A stretch of DNA of 20,383 nucleotides from Gemmatimonadota bacterium (GTDB taxonomy: Bacteria; Latescibacterota; UBA2968; UBA8231). Of this stretch, positions 1 through 7,825 are shown one piece after another. Where the stretch lies: contig PATE01000116.1 in NCBI GenBank assembly GCA_002712305.1, forward strand, positions 1 through 20,383, given 5' to 3'. The translations under genes were made by a program, and so were the position numbers. The notes beneath the pieces are model-generated. The model saw nothing but the letters and a program-made list of their open reading frames with translations, made no database searches and was not told where the DNA came from. Every line of letters begins with the position of its first letter. Positions within the stretch are counted from its first letter, which is position 1.

Positions 1-1
1 C

Positions 2-652
2 AGCTTCATGCTCGACATACTCTCCTTCACGTTCTTCATCCTCATCGTTGGGCGAATCGGCACCCTCGAGTTGACGGCGACCAACCTGGCCTTCAACATC
101 AACAGCCTCGCCTTCATGCCCCTTATCGGTGCGGGAATCGCCCTGTCGACCCTCGTGGGTCAGCGACTTGGAGCCGACGACCCGGATGGCGCCGAATACA
201 GCACATGGACCGGGATACAGCTTGCCGTCTCGTATATGGGCGTCATGTCCGTGGCTTACTTCTCCCTGCCTGACCTGTTTCTCATGCCCTATGGCGTGGG
301 TGCGTCGGGAGCGGACTTCGAAGCGGCTCGCGATCTTGCACGGCCTCTGCTTCGCATCGTCGCCATCTATTGCGTCTTCGATGCCGGTTTCATCATGTTC
401 ACGGCCGCCCTCAAGGGAGCCGGTGACACCCGGTATGTCATGTACGGGTCCGTCGCCCTCGGTTGGTCCTTGATGGTTTTGCCCCCTGTCATCCTGGTCA
501 CTTGGTTCGATGCGGGTATCTATGTGGCATGGGCCTTTATCTGCTGCTTCCTGATCGCTGGATGTGGTTTGTTCTATCGTCGATTCCGTGGCGGAAAGTG
601 GAAGGCCATGCGAGTGATCGAAGTAGCTGTCGAGGATGCCGATCATGAGTGA
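2..652 (+). CDS. MATE family efflux transporter, C-terminal part (5' end outside window)
   Basis: This is the C-terminal half of a multidrug and toxin extrusion (MATE) transporter, an inner-membrane protein of about 450 residues that exports organic compounds in exchange for Na+ or H+. The frame is open to the left window edge, so the true start lies upstream. The visible 216 residues hold about five hydrophobic membrane segments, a GAGIALSTLVGQRLGA stretch and an ALKGAGDTR loop, both typical of MatE repeats. The protein ends in a short charged tail (EDADHE). Its last codons overlap the start of the following sugar kinase, so the two are probably co-transcribed and translationally coupled. 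The substrate cannot be inferred. Confidence 0.9.
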   Translation, partial: SFMLDILSFTFFILIVGRIGTLELTATNLAFNINSLAFMPLIGAGIALSTLVGQRLGADDPDGAEYSTWTGIQLAVSYMGVMSVAYFSLPDLFLMPYGVGASGADFEAARDLARPLLRIVAIYCVFDAGFIMFTAALKGAGDTRYVMYGSVALGWSLMVLPPVILVTWFDAGIYVAWAFICCFLIAGCGLFYRRFRGGKWKAMRVIEVAVEDADHE

Positions 653-1559
653 CCACTTCTGGGGCATCGATCTGGGCGGCACGAAAATCGAGGGGGTCGT
701 CCTGCCCACAGCCACCTCTTCAGAGCCACTGAGCCGCCTGCGCCTACCTACCGAGCGAGATCGGGGCTACGAACACGTGCGGCGCCAGATCGTACATCTC
801 GTCGATCAGTTGGCCGATGCCGTCGGAGAGCGCCCCACTCGGCTGGGAATCGGCACGCCTGGTGTTCTCGACCCAAAGACGCGGCAGCTGAAGAACTCGA
901 ATACAACCTGCCTCATCGGTCAGCCCCTGCAGAGCGACCTCGAGAGCGAGCTGAATGTGGAGATCGACCTGGCCAATGATGCGAACTGCTTCGCCCTCGC
1001 CGAAGCTCGCCTCGGGGCCGGGCGAGGAGCGGATTCGGTCTTCGGGATCATCCTGGGCACGGGCGTCGGCGGGGGTGTCGTGCTCGATGGTCGCGCCGTG
1101 CATGGCTGCCAGGGCATCGCGGGCGAGTGGGGGCACAATGTGATGGAACCAGGAGGGCGGCAGTGCTACTGTGGCCTGCGCGGCTGTGTGGAAACCCTGC
1201 TCGCAGGTCCGCACCTCGAGGCGAGATACCGTGAAGCGACAGGGCGATCAGTCTCTCTCAGCGAGATCGCTGCCGCAGCCAGCGAAGACACCGACGCAGC
1301 TGCGGTGATCGATCATCTGTGCGAGTGGTTCGCCCGTTGTGTCGCCTCCGTGATCAACATCCTGGATCCGGAGGTCGTTGTTCTGGGCGGCGGAGTGAGC
1401 AACGTCGAAGCGCTGTATACACGGGGAATTGAAACGCTGCGCCAGTGGGTGTTCAATGACGAACTGCACACACGAATCGCCCGCAATGAACTGGGGGACA
1501 GTGCTGGGGTCTTTGGTGCCGCTATGCTGACGGCACCGGATCGTTCAGAACAAGCCTGA
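645..1559 (+). CDS. ROK family sugar kinase (glucokinase/fructokinase-like)
   Basis: A 304-residue cytoplasmic ROK (repressor, ORF, kinase) protein that should phosphorylate a hexose or amino sugar with ATP. Seen: an N-terminal phosphate loop GIDLGGTKIEG (residues 7-17), LGIGTPGVLD (67-76), the catalytic Asp in NDANC (Asp112), LGTGVGGGVV, and the zinc site made of His164 in GEWGH plus the CYCGLRGC cluster (Cys174, 176, 181) followed by Glu183. LGGGVSN lies near the C terminus. There is no N-terminal helix-turn-helix, so it is a kinase rather than a NagC/XylR-type repressor. The ATG at 645 was chosen over one at 636 because GAGG at 632-635 sits 9 nt upstream. It overlaps the MATE gene by 8 bases. 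Sugar specificity is not resolved. Confidence 0.93.
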   Translation: MSDHFWGIDLGGTKIEGVVLPTATSSEPLSRLRLPTERDRGYEHVRRQIVHLVDQLADAVGERPTRLGIGTPGVLDPKTRQLKNSNTTCLIGQPLQSDLESELNVEIDLANDANCFALAEARLGAGRGADSVFGIILGTGVGGGVVLDGRAVHGCQGIAGEWGHNVMEPGGRQCYCGLRGCVETLLAGPHLEARYREATGRSVSLSEIAAAASEDTDAAAVIDHLCEWFARCVASVINILDPEVVVLGGGVSNVEALYTRGIETLRQWVFNDELHTRIARNELGDSAGVFGAAMLTAPDRSEQA

Positions 1560-1562
1560 TCG

Positions 1563-2285
1563 TCAGCCTTTCGAACGCGCCGTCTTCCACGCTTCGAATT
1601 CGGCCAGCGTCTTTTCATCCGGTGGATACGTTCCCACGATGGAGGCGCCGGAACGGATCTTCTCGAGAATGAAGTCTTCCTTCTCCTCCATCTCCATCGC
1701 TTGATCCGCAACCTGTGAAGCGAGGTGAACGGGAATCACGACGACCCCCTCACCATCGCCGACGACGATGTCGCCCGGAAACACGGCCACGTCTCCACAG
1801 CCGACGGGCACTTGGATTTCACTGGGGTAGTGGACGGTCTTGTTCGTGTGCGCATTCATGGATCGCGCGAAAGCCGGCATCCCAGAAGCGGCGATGGCGG
1901 GACTGTCTCGATAGGCACCATCAGTCACAAGCCCCGCCACGCCCTTCTGACGCAGCCGCTCGGCGAGAATCGACCCCATCGTTCCAGCGCGCGTATCTTC
2001 GCGAGCATCGATGACCAGCACGTCTCCCGATTTCATCTCCTCAATCCCGATCCGCTGCTTGTCGGTGAGATTGTCCATGGGGACATCGTTCAGATCTTCC
2101 CGGGCAGGAATGTAGCGAAGCGTATAGGCGCGTCCGGCCATCTTCATGTCCGGCTTCAATGGCGCCACATCGTGCATGAAGGTCGTACCCAGCCCGTGAC
2201 CCTTCAGCACTGATGTCAGGGTTGCCGTGCTCGGGATCAGCAACTGATCGAGGGTGGCCTGGGAAACGGTCGGTGCATTGCTCAT
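1563..2285 (-). CDS. RraA / HMG-aldolase-like family protein
   Basis: A 240-residue protein of the RraA-like fold, which includes 4-hydroxy-4-methyl-2-oxoglutarate/4-carboxy-4-hydroxy-2-oxoadipate aldolases and oxaloacetate decarboxylases (often misnamed menaquinone methyltransferases). Seen: GTMGSILAERL (residues 101-111), the expected substrate loop, and VTDGAYRDSPAI with Arg126-Asp127, which matches the Arg-Asp pair that binds substrate and divalent metal in HMG aldolases. The C-terminal GDGEGVVVIP segment is also typical. These residues suggest an active lyase rather than the RNase E inhibitor RraA. It lies 14 nt downstream of the PLP enzyme gene, in one apparent operon, and converges on the ROK kinase gene with only 3 nt between stop codons. 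The exact substrate is unknown. Confidence 0.88.
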   Translation of the reverse strand: MSNAPTVSQATLDQLLIPSTATLTSVLKGHGLGTTFMHDVAPLKPDMKMAGRAYTLRYIPAREDLNDVPMDNLTDKQRIGIEEMKSGDVLVIDAREDTRAGTMGSILAERLRQKGVAGLVTDGAYRDSPAIAASGMPAFARSMNAHTNKTVHYPSEIQVPVGCGDVAVFPGDIVVGDGEGVVVIPVHLASQVADQAMEMEEKEDFILEKIRSGASIVGTYPPDEKTLAEFEAWKTARSKG

Positions 2286-2299
2286 GTGCAGTCTCTCGT

Positions 2300-3358
2300 C
2301 TAGCGGATCATTCCGCGGGCGTGTACGGGCCAGAAGGCCTCGACTTGATCGCCGCGGATCACAGCCATCTCGTCGTGTTCGTTGAAGCAGGGACAGGGAT
2401 GTACGGGGATGATCTGCACACGATCACCGATTTGCGGCTGCGGATCGCATTCGGAGACGTCGAGATTCCCATGCTCCTCCGAGGCGCCGTAGAAGTTGGC
2501 CTCCGGAAACTCGATCACGTGCCCCATCGATCCCCCCTTGGGTCCGTCAAAGATGGCGGCACTCATGGATTTACTGCCCGCATCGAGAAGCGCCCGATTC
2601 GCCGTCGGTCGACTTACGACTGTGGCCAACACGCGCCCGGCACACTGGGCAACCGAATGCGTCTCGATACTCAGGTGTTTCATCCCCCCTACGGGATACT
2701 CTCCGGCGCGAAACTCGGTCAATTCGGGAATCTCATGGGCGGTGAAGGAAGCGGGCGTCGAGCCACCACTGACGATCGGATGAGGCAACCCCCGTGCGTC
2801 GAACAGCTCCAGCGTCTTCTGAAGGAAGGGGCGTTTGTCAGGCGTAGTGGGCATGGCCATGACCCCGCGCAATTCGACACCAGGCAAGGAATCTGCCAGG
2901 GCGGCCAGATCGGCGCCGATTTCCGGGGTTTCGGCACCCGCCCGACCGCCTACATCCAGTTCGATCACAACCCCAACTTCGACGCCCGCTTTCGATGTGG
3001 CCTCCGAGAGTCCACGGATTGTGTACTCCGAATCGGCGGCAACGGTCAGTTTCGTGCGTTTCGTGAGTGCCACCAACCGGCGCAACTTCTGCTCACCGAT
3101 GATGTTGAAAGGGATCAATACATCCTCGTCGACACCACCATTCACCATGACCTCGGCCTCGCCGAGTTTCTGGCAGGTAATACCGATCGCCCCACGGGCC
3201 ATCTGCATGTGAGCAATGGCCAGGCACTTGTGGGTCTTGATATGAGGCCGTAGGCCAATTCCGTGCTCGTCGAAATAGGCCTGGTAGCGATTGAGGTTGT
3301 CCTCCATGCCATCGAGGTCAACCACCAAATGAGGGGTATCGAGATCGTTCACATTCAT
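2300..3358 (-). CDS. D-threonine aldolase / D-serine dehydratase-like PLP enzyme (alanine racemase fold)
   Basis: A 352-residue fold-type III PLP enzyme. Seen: an N-terminal DLDTPHLVVDLD, then LRPHIKTHK with the PLP lysine expected at Lys41, then a TIM-barrel domain and a C-terminal metal-site motif HPCPC (His320, Cys322). In this family a His-x-Asp pair binds the metal of D-threonine aldolases, whereas His-x-Cys binds zinc in eukaryotic D-serine dehydratase and related hydroxyaspartate dehydratases. The His-x-Cys seen here therefore leans towards a dehydratase-type activity on a D-beta-hydroxy amino acid (inference). The ATG at 3358 was chosen because AGGAG lies 8 nt upstream; a 22-codon N-terminal extension is unlike the family. 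It is the first gene of a pair with the RraA-like gene. Confidence 0.88.
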   Translation of the reverse strand: MNVNDLDTPHLVVDLDGMEDNLNRYQAYFDEHGIGLRPHIKTHKCLAIAHMQMARGAIGITCQKLGEAEVMVNGGVDEDVLIPFNIIGEQKLRRLVALTKRTKLTVAADSEYTIRGLSEATSKAGVEVGVVIELDVGGRAGAETPEIGADLAALADSLPGVELRGVMAMPTTPDKRPFLQKTLELFDARGLPHPIVSGGSTPASFTAHEIPELTEFRAGEYPVGGMKHLSIETHSVAQCAGRVLATVVSRPTANRALLDAGSKSMSAAIFDGPKGGSMGHVIEFPEANFYGASEEHGNLDVSECDPQPQIGDRVQIIPVHPCPCFNEHDEMAVIRGDQVEAFWPVHARGMIR

Positions 3359-3507
3359 CGAGTCAGCTCCTGGTGTCGGGCGGGCGAAAGGGTAGACCAG
3401 CCCCCAGCTGTGTGCAAGCCACACCGGTCACCTGGCCTTACTGCAGATCGTGAGCTACTGTACAAGGTGAATGTCTCCGTCACACGAAACCCGACGATGA
3501 AATCCGA

Positions 3508-4080
3508 ATGCCCCTCGATCTGCAGGCTGAGACGCCCGTCGCTTTTGTGTGCGCTGTGATGGCTCGCAGCGAACAGGACATACAGGAGTCGTGTGACGGT
3601 CTGTCTGCCACCTTTGGCTACCTGACCGATCGATCACAGATCTACGATTTTGATGTCTACTCCACCTATTACTCGTCGGAGATGGGCAAGGGCCTGCACA
3701 AATGCATCGCACGGTTCGGTGAACCCATGCTGCCCTCGTCCCTGGCGGCGGCAAAGCTGGACACGCTGAGGCTGGAGCTTCGCTCGGCGCGGCAGGTCGA
3801 GGGGACTCAGCAACGGACGGTAAATCTCGACCCGGGCCTGTTGTCACCCAACAGTCTCGTGCTGGCCACGACTAAGTCGAGCGGCCATCGAATCGCGATC
3901 GCTGCGTCGCTCTACGCGGAAGTGACGCTGTTGTTTGAAAAGGGCGCGTATTGCCCACTCCCGTGGAGCTATCGCGATATGCAGTCGCGGGAAGTTCAGA
4001 CGTTCCTGATGCGGCAACGCCAGTTGCTGCTCGACGCGATGGGCGGGGTCAGGAGGGTGGGTGCGGGTGAGGTGCCATAA
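3508..4080 (+). CDS. DUF4416 family protein
   Basis: A 190-residue protein matching the DUF4416 family from memory of its conserved pattern: an early hydrophobic strand (PVAFVCAVMAR), FDVYSTYYSSEMGKGL (about residues 48-63), KLDTLRLELR, VNLDPGLLSPNSLVLATTK (about 106-124), a hydrophobic YAEVTLLFEKG strand, and a Trp-Ser-Tyr-Arg-Asp segment near the C terminus that stands where the family usually has WTYPDY. No signal peptide or membrane helix is visible, so it is probably cytoplasmic. The family has no established biochemical function and I do not assign one. The start lacks a clear Shine-Dalgarno sequence; an upstream start is not evident. It stands alone on the plus strand, diverging from the PLP enzyme gene across 149 bp, and its last 32 bases overlap the end of the opposing cupin gene. 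Confidence 0.85.
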   Translation: MPLDLQAETPVAFVCAVMARSEQDIQESCDGLSATFGYLTDRSQIYDFDVYSTYYSSEMGKGLHKCIARFGEPMLPSSLAAAKLDTLRLELRSARQVEGTQQRTVNLDPGLLSPNSLVLATTKSSGHRIAIAASLYAEVTLLFEKGAYCPLPWSYRDMQSREVQTFLMRQRQLLLDAMGGVRRVGAGEVP

Positions 4081-4378
4081 ACACGAGCACCACCAGACGC
4101 GCATCTGAGTCATTGTGCACGCCATGGTCCTGCCCGGGCTCACACAGGACTGCCCAGCCGGCCGCCAACTGGCGCGACTCGGTACCAACGGTAAAGATGC
4201 CCGCTCCTTCGACGACGTAGTAGATCTTGTCGTTGTCGTCGTGACTGTGCAACGCCTGTGACTGACCAGATTCGAAGCAATAGAGATCACTGAACATGCG
4301 AGGTGATTCGAAGAGACTCACCTTCTGAAACTTCTCGTCTTGGAAACGTGTTTCCTGGCTTAGCTGGACGGCATGCAT
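4049..4378 (-). CDS. small single-domain cupin protein
   Basis: A 109-residue single cupin barrel. Motif 1 appears as ALHSHDDNDKIYYVVEGAG (two metal-ligand His residues; the usual Glu position is occupied within DNDK) and motif 2 as EPGQDHGVHN, which supplies the third His ligand. Such small cupins bind a metal and act as isomerases, dioxygenases or sensors; the substrate is not predictable. The ATG at 4378 has AGAGGA 6 nt upstream, overlapping the prpC stop region, and the gene follows prpC by 10 nt. It is therefore the last gene of the run and probably translationally coupled to prpC. The C terminus is Pro/His-rich (APHPHPPS), and this end is read in antisense by the DUF4416 gene. Confidence 0.85.
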   Translation of the reverse strand: MHAVQLSQETRFQDEKFQKVSLFESPRMFSDLYCFESGQSQALHSHDDNDKIYYVVEGAGIFTVGTESRQLAAGWAVLCEPGQDHGVHNDSDARLVVLVFMAPHPHPPS

Positions 4379-4388
4379 CCGTTGTCCT

Positions 4389-5522
4389 CTAACGCTGGTC
4401 GACGGGCTTGAAGGTTCGGCCCACAGGCCCCGTGTAGTTGTGATTCGGTCGAATCAGTCGATTGTTGTCCTGTTGCTCGATCACATGTGCTGCCCAACCC
4501 GACACGCGGCTGGCGACGAAGATGGGCGTGAACAGGGGGATCGGGATATCGAGGCCGTAGTAGGTGTACGCACAAGGCAGATCGAGATTGGGGAAGATCC
4601 CCTTTTCCGACAGCATCGTCTCCTCCGCGATTTCGGCGATCTGCCGCCAGCGATCTTCACCGGTAGCCTCTAACACGAGTTGTCCTGCCTGTTTCATCGC
4701 CGGCACACGTGAGTCACCACTCTTGTATTCGCGGTGGCCGAATCCCATGATCTTGCGCTTGCTCTCGAGAGCATCCATCACCCAGGCGCGTGCGTTGTCG
4801 GGCGTGCCGATCTCCAGCATCATCTCCATGGCCGCTTCATTGGCGCCCCCGTGCAGTGGACCACCCAGTGTTGCTACCCCTACGGTAATCGCTGCATGCA
4901 TGTCCGCCAGGGTCGATGCTGCAACACGCGCAGCGAAAGTAGACGCGTTGTAGCCGTGCTCACTGTAGAGAATCAACGAGACATTCATCGCGTCCACCGC
5001 GTAGGGCTGTGGATCATCACCGCGAAGCATGTAGAGCAAATTGGCCGCCAGACCGAGATCATCTCTGGGTTCGACGGGCTCGAGTCCCTGTGCGTTTCGA
5101 TGACCCGCGGCGATCGCCAGGGGCACTTTCGCGAGCAGGCGTACCGCTTTGCGGACATTCGCTTCGTGGGAATTGTCCTCGGCCTCGATATCGCAATAAC
5201 CGAGGGAGGAGACGGCCGTGCGCAGAAGGGCCATGGGGTGAGCAGACTTTGGTGCTGCATTGATCATCTGCACTACTGGGTCTGGCAGGTGCCGCTCAAC
5301 GGTCAGCGCGTCGCAGAAGGCAGCCAACTGTCCCGCATTGGGCAGATCATCGTGTAGCAGCAGGTAGGCGACCTCTTCAAAACTGGCACCACCTTCGGTC
5401 AGATCGACGAGATCATACCCGCGCATGTTGAGTTTGTTTCGCTCGACGTCGATGCACGAGATCGCCGACTCTCCAGCGATCACACCGGCCAGGCCGGGGC
5501 TGTAGGTTGGGGCTTCAGACAT
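4389..5522 (-). CDS. prpC: citrate synthase family protein, probably 2-methylcitrate synthase
   Basis: A 377-residue type I-like (short) citrate synthase. The catalytic triad is visible: His224 in GGPLHGGANE, His263 in GFGHREYKSGD and Asp314 in PNLDLP, with a further His at 189 in SEHG. The length fits 2-methylcitrate synthases and archaeal/Gram-positive-type citrate synthases rather than the hexameric form of about 430 residues. It condenses propionyl-CoA (or acetyl-CoA) with oxaloacetate. The assignment to methylcitrate rather than citrate synthase rests on the adjacent methylisocitrate lyase gene, 25 nt upstream. The ATG at 5522 was chosen because GAGAGGTG lies just upstream and residues before it overlap prpB. 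No prpD or aconitase gene is in the window. Confidence 0.87.
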   Translation of the reverse strand: MSEAPTYSPGLAGVIAGESAISCIDVERNKLNMRGYDLVDLTEGGASFEEVAYLLLHDDLPNAGQLAAFCDALTVERHLPDPVVQMINAAPKSAHPMALLRTAVSSLGYCDIEAEDNSHEANVRKAVRLLAKVPLAIAAGHRNAQGLEPVEPRDDLGLAANLLYMLRGDDPQPYAVDAMNVSLILYSEHGYNASTFAARVAASTLADMHAAITVGVATLGGPLHGGANEAAMEMMLEIGTPDNARAWVMDALESKRKIMGFGHREYKSGDSRVPAMKQAGQLVLEATGEDRWRQIAEIAEETMLSEKGIFPNLDLPCAYTYYGLDIPIPLFTPIFVASRVSGWAAHVIEQQDNNRLIRPNHNYTGPVGRTFKPVDQR

Positions 5523-5547
5523 ATTCACCTCTCTTCCCAGACGAGCG

Positions 5548-6462
5548 TCATTTGGCCTCGCCGCCTGTATCACCGTTTCCGGCAATATACCGATCCATTT
5601 CGTTGTAGGCTTCGTAGTCGAGCAGATCGTATAACTCGGACCGTGTCTGCATGCGTTCGAGCCACTGCGTGGCTTCCCCCTTGTCACGCAGATCCGTGAA
5701 CAGCTCTTCCACCGCTTTCATCATCACTCGAAAAGCCGTCATGGGAAAGATGACCATGCGATATCCGAGTTGTCTGAACTGCTCCACGGAGAGCATCGGT
5801 GTCTTGCCAAATTCCGTCATGTTCGCCAACAGAGGCGCCTGGACCAATTCGGCATACCGGCCGAATTCCTCCTCCGATTGCAGAGCCTCGATAAAGATGG
5901 CGTCGGCACCTGCATCGAGATAACGCAGCCCCCGCTCGACGGCGGCATCGAAGCCCTCTACGGCACGTGCGTCGGTGCGCGCGACGAGAAGGAAATCTGG
6001 ATTTGACCTGGCTTTCGATGCGGCGGTGAGCTTGCGCTCCATGTCCTGACTCGTCACGAGTCGCTTCCCATCGAGGTGACCACATCGCTTGGGCATGACC
6101 TGGTCTTCGAGGTGTACACCAGCCACTCCGGCGTCCTCGAAGGTCTGAATCGTGCGCATCACCTGCAGGACCTCACCAAACCCTGTATCGGCGTCACACA
6201 GGGCCGGCACGTCGACAGCGCGGGCGATGTAGGCCGCCGCACGTGCCACCTCCTCCATACCCAGCAGAGCGATATCTGGATATCCACTCATGCCATTGAT
6301 CAGACCCGCACCGGAGATGTAGATCGCATCAAAACCGAGTTGCTGAGCCATCATGGCGACGGGCGCATTGAAACACCCGGGCATGGTCACTGTGTCGGTG
6401 GCGATTGCCTGCCGGAGACGTGACGCCTTGTCAGCGGCGGAGGTCGGATTCGTCAGATTCAT
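5548..6462 (-). CDS. prpB: methylisocitrate lyase
   Basis: A 304-residue member of the isocitrate lyase/PEP mutase superfamily. It splits 2-methylisocitrate into pyruvate and succinate in the methylcitrate cycle for propionyl-CoA disposal. Seen: the Mg2+ ligands Asp90 and Asp92 in CDADTGFG, HLED (119-120), and the lyase signature KRCGH at 125-129 with the catalytic Cys127, which separates true lyases from PEP mutases. Length matches bacterial PrpB (about 295-305) and not isocitrate lyase (over 420). The ATG at 6462 starts where the family does; the Shine-Dalgarno sequence is poor, and a perfect 12-bp palindrome abuts the start. It follows purA by 38 nt and precedes prpC by 25 nt. Confidence 0.93.
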   Translation of the reverse strand: MNLTNPTSAADKASRLRQAIATDTVTMPGCFNAPVAMMAQQLGFDAIYISGAGLINGMSGYPDIALLGMEEVARAAAYIARAVDVPALCDADTGFGEVLQVMRTIQTFEDAGVAGVHLEDQVMPKRCGHLDGKRLVTSQDMERKLTAASKARSNPDFLLVARTDARAVEGFDAAVERGLRYLDAGADAIFIEALQSEEEFGRYAELVQAPLLANMTEFGKTPMLSVEQFRQLGYRMVIFPMTAFRVMMKAVEELFTDLRDKGEATQWLERMQTRSELYDLLDYEAYNEMDRYIAGNGDTGGEAK

Positions 6463-6474
6463 GATGAGCTCATC
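6463..6474. repeat. 12-bp perfect palindrome abutting the prpB start codon
   Basis: GATGAGCTCATC reads identically on both strands and ends directly against the prpB ATG, within the 38-nt purA-prpB spacer. It occupies the place of the Shine-Dalgarno sequence. It could be an operator half-site or simply chance; no second copy was noticed near the other genes. Confidence 0.4.
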
Positions 6475-6500
6475 GATCTGAAGAGAGAACGAGAGGGTAC

Positions 6501-7787
6501 CTACTCGTCGACGCGAATCGTTGCGTCGCGCTGAGCACCGACGGAGATGAGAGACACCTTCGTTCGACTCAGATCTTCGATCCGTGCGACGTAGGCTTTC
6601 GCTTTGTCGGGTAGATCGTCGTAGTGGCGCGCCTCTGTCGTGGGCGCACACCATCCCTCGACTTCCTCGTAGATGGGTGTGCACTTGTCGAGCACGCGTG
6701 GGTCGGCAGGAAACTCCTCGAGCACCTCACCGTCCAACCGATATGCCGTACACAGTTTCAGCGTCTCCACCGTATCGAGGATATCCATCCGCGTCAAGGC
6801 GAGGTTGGTCAACCCATTCACTCGTGAGGACATCCGCGCAATGGTGGCGTCGAACCAGCCACAGCGACGAGCACGACCCGTGGTGGCCCCGTATTCCTGG
6901 CCGAGTTCACGAATGCGCTCGCCTTCATCGTCGAGCAATTCTGTCGGGAAAGGGCCATTACCGACTCTAGTCATATACGCCTTCGTGACGCCGATTATCT
7001 CGTCGATACGTGTTGGGCCAACACCGGCGCCCGAACACGCACCTCCTGCTGTCGTGTTCGAAGACGTCACGTAGGGGTAGGTTCCATGATCTACGTCGAG
7101 CAACGTGCCCTGGGCGCCCTCAAACAGCACTCGCTTGCCCTCGTCGAGAGCCTCGTTCAGCAGCACACTCGTGTCCGTGACAAGAGGACGCAAGCGTTCT
7201 GCGAAGACGAGGTAGTCGCGGATGATCTGCTCTGCATCGAGTGGCTCGGCGTCGTAAATCTGCGTGAGCAGTTGGTTCTTTTCGGCAATAGCGCCACGTA
7301 GTCGATCACGAAACCGCTCGGTGTCGAGCAGGTCCATAACCCGGATACCGTGTGTGCGATCGATCTTATCGCGATAGGCAGGGCCAATGCCCCGGCCCGT
7401 GGTACCGATCGCGCCAGATCCCTTGCTGGCCTCGGCGGCCTGATCAAGCGCTTTGTGATACGGCATCACCACATGCGCACAGTTGCTGACAAAGACCCGT
7501 CCCTCGCCGACATCGAGGCCCCGCTCGGTCAGATCATCGAGCTCGGCGAAGAAGGACTCGAGATCGAGAACGACCCCATTGCCGACGACACATAGTGTAT
7601 TGGGATTGATTCCGCCTACAGGCAGCGCATGGAAGATGTAGGTCTGGTCATCAACCTTGACTGTGTGGCCTGCATTCGCCCCACCTTGAAAACGCACGAC
7701 GACTTCGGCATCCGCGCCGAGGAAGTCGACGATCTTTGCTTTGCCCTCGTCGCCCCACTGAGCACCGAGAACGATCGTTGCGGGCAT
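6501..7787 (-). CDS. purA: adenylosuccinate synthetase
   Basis: A 428-residue, full-length PurA that joins IMP and aspartate using GTP, the first committed step to AMP. Seen: the N-terminal GAQWGDEGKAKIVD loop with catalytic Asp13, GGANAGHT with catalytic His41, IGTTGRGIGPAY, DVDHGTYPYVTSSN, and ATTGRARRCGWFD near residue 300. The usual GDEGKGK is GDEGKAK here; I recall the same Ala in some other bacterial PurA proteins, so the enzyme is probably active. The gene starts with ATG with AGGGA about 8 nt upstream, 38 nt after serA, and precedes the methylcitrate genes in the same direction. Confidence 0.98.
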   Translation of the reverse strand: MPATIVLGAQWGDEGKAKIVDFLGADAEVVVRFQGGANAGHTVKVDDQTYIFHALPVGGINPNTLCVVGNGVVLDLESFFAELDDLTERGLDVGEGRVFVSNCAHVVMPYHKALDQAAEASKGSGAIGTTGRGIGPAYRDKIDRTHGIRVMDLLDTERFRDRLRGAIAEKNQLLTQIYDAEPLDAEQIIRDYLVFAERLRPLVTDTSVLLNEALDEGKRVLFEGAQGTLLDVDHGTYPYVTSSNTTAGGACSGAGVGPTRIDEIIGVTKAYMTRVGNGPFPTELLDDEGERIRELGQEYGATTGRARRCGWFDATIARMSSRVNGLTNLALTRMDILDTVETLKLCTAYRLDGEVLEEFPADPRVLDKCTPIYEEVEGWCAPTTEARHYDDLPDKAKAYVARIEDLSRTKVSLISVGAQRDATIRVDE

Positions 7788-7825
7788 ACGATTCCCTTTC
7801 TAGTTGGCCTGGACGCTCGCTGACA

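Noticed and set aside
2213-3253. A 346-codon plus-strand open frame
   Set aside because: It is antisense to the PLP enzyme gene, which has clear family motifs and a ribosome site. The plus-strand product matches no family I know.
7700-7787. Ala instead of Gly in the GDEGKGK loop of PurA
   Set aside because: I recall GDEGKAK in other bacterial PurA proteins, and all other catalytic residues are present, so it is not evidence of an inactive enzyme.
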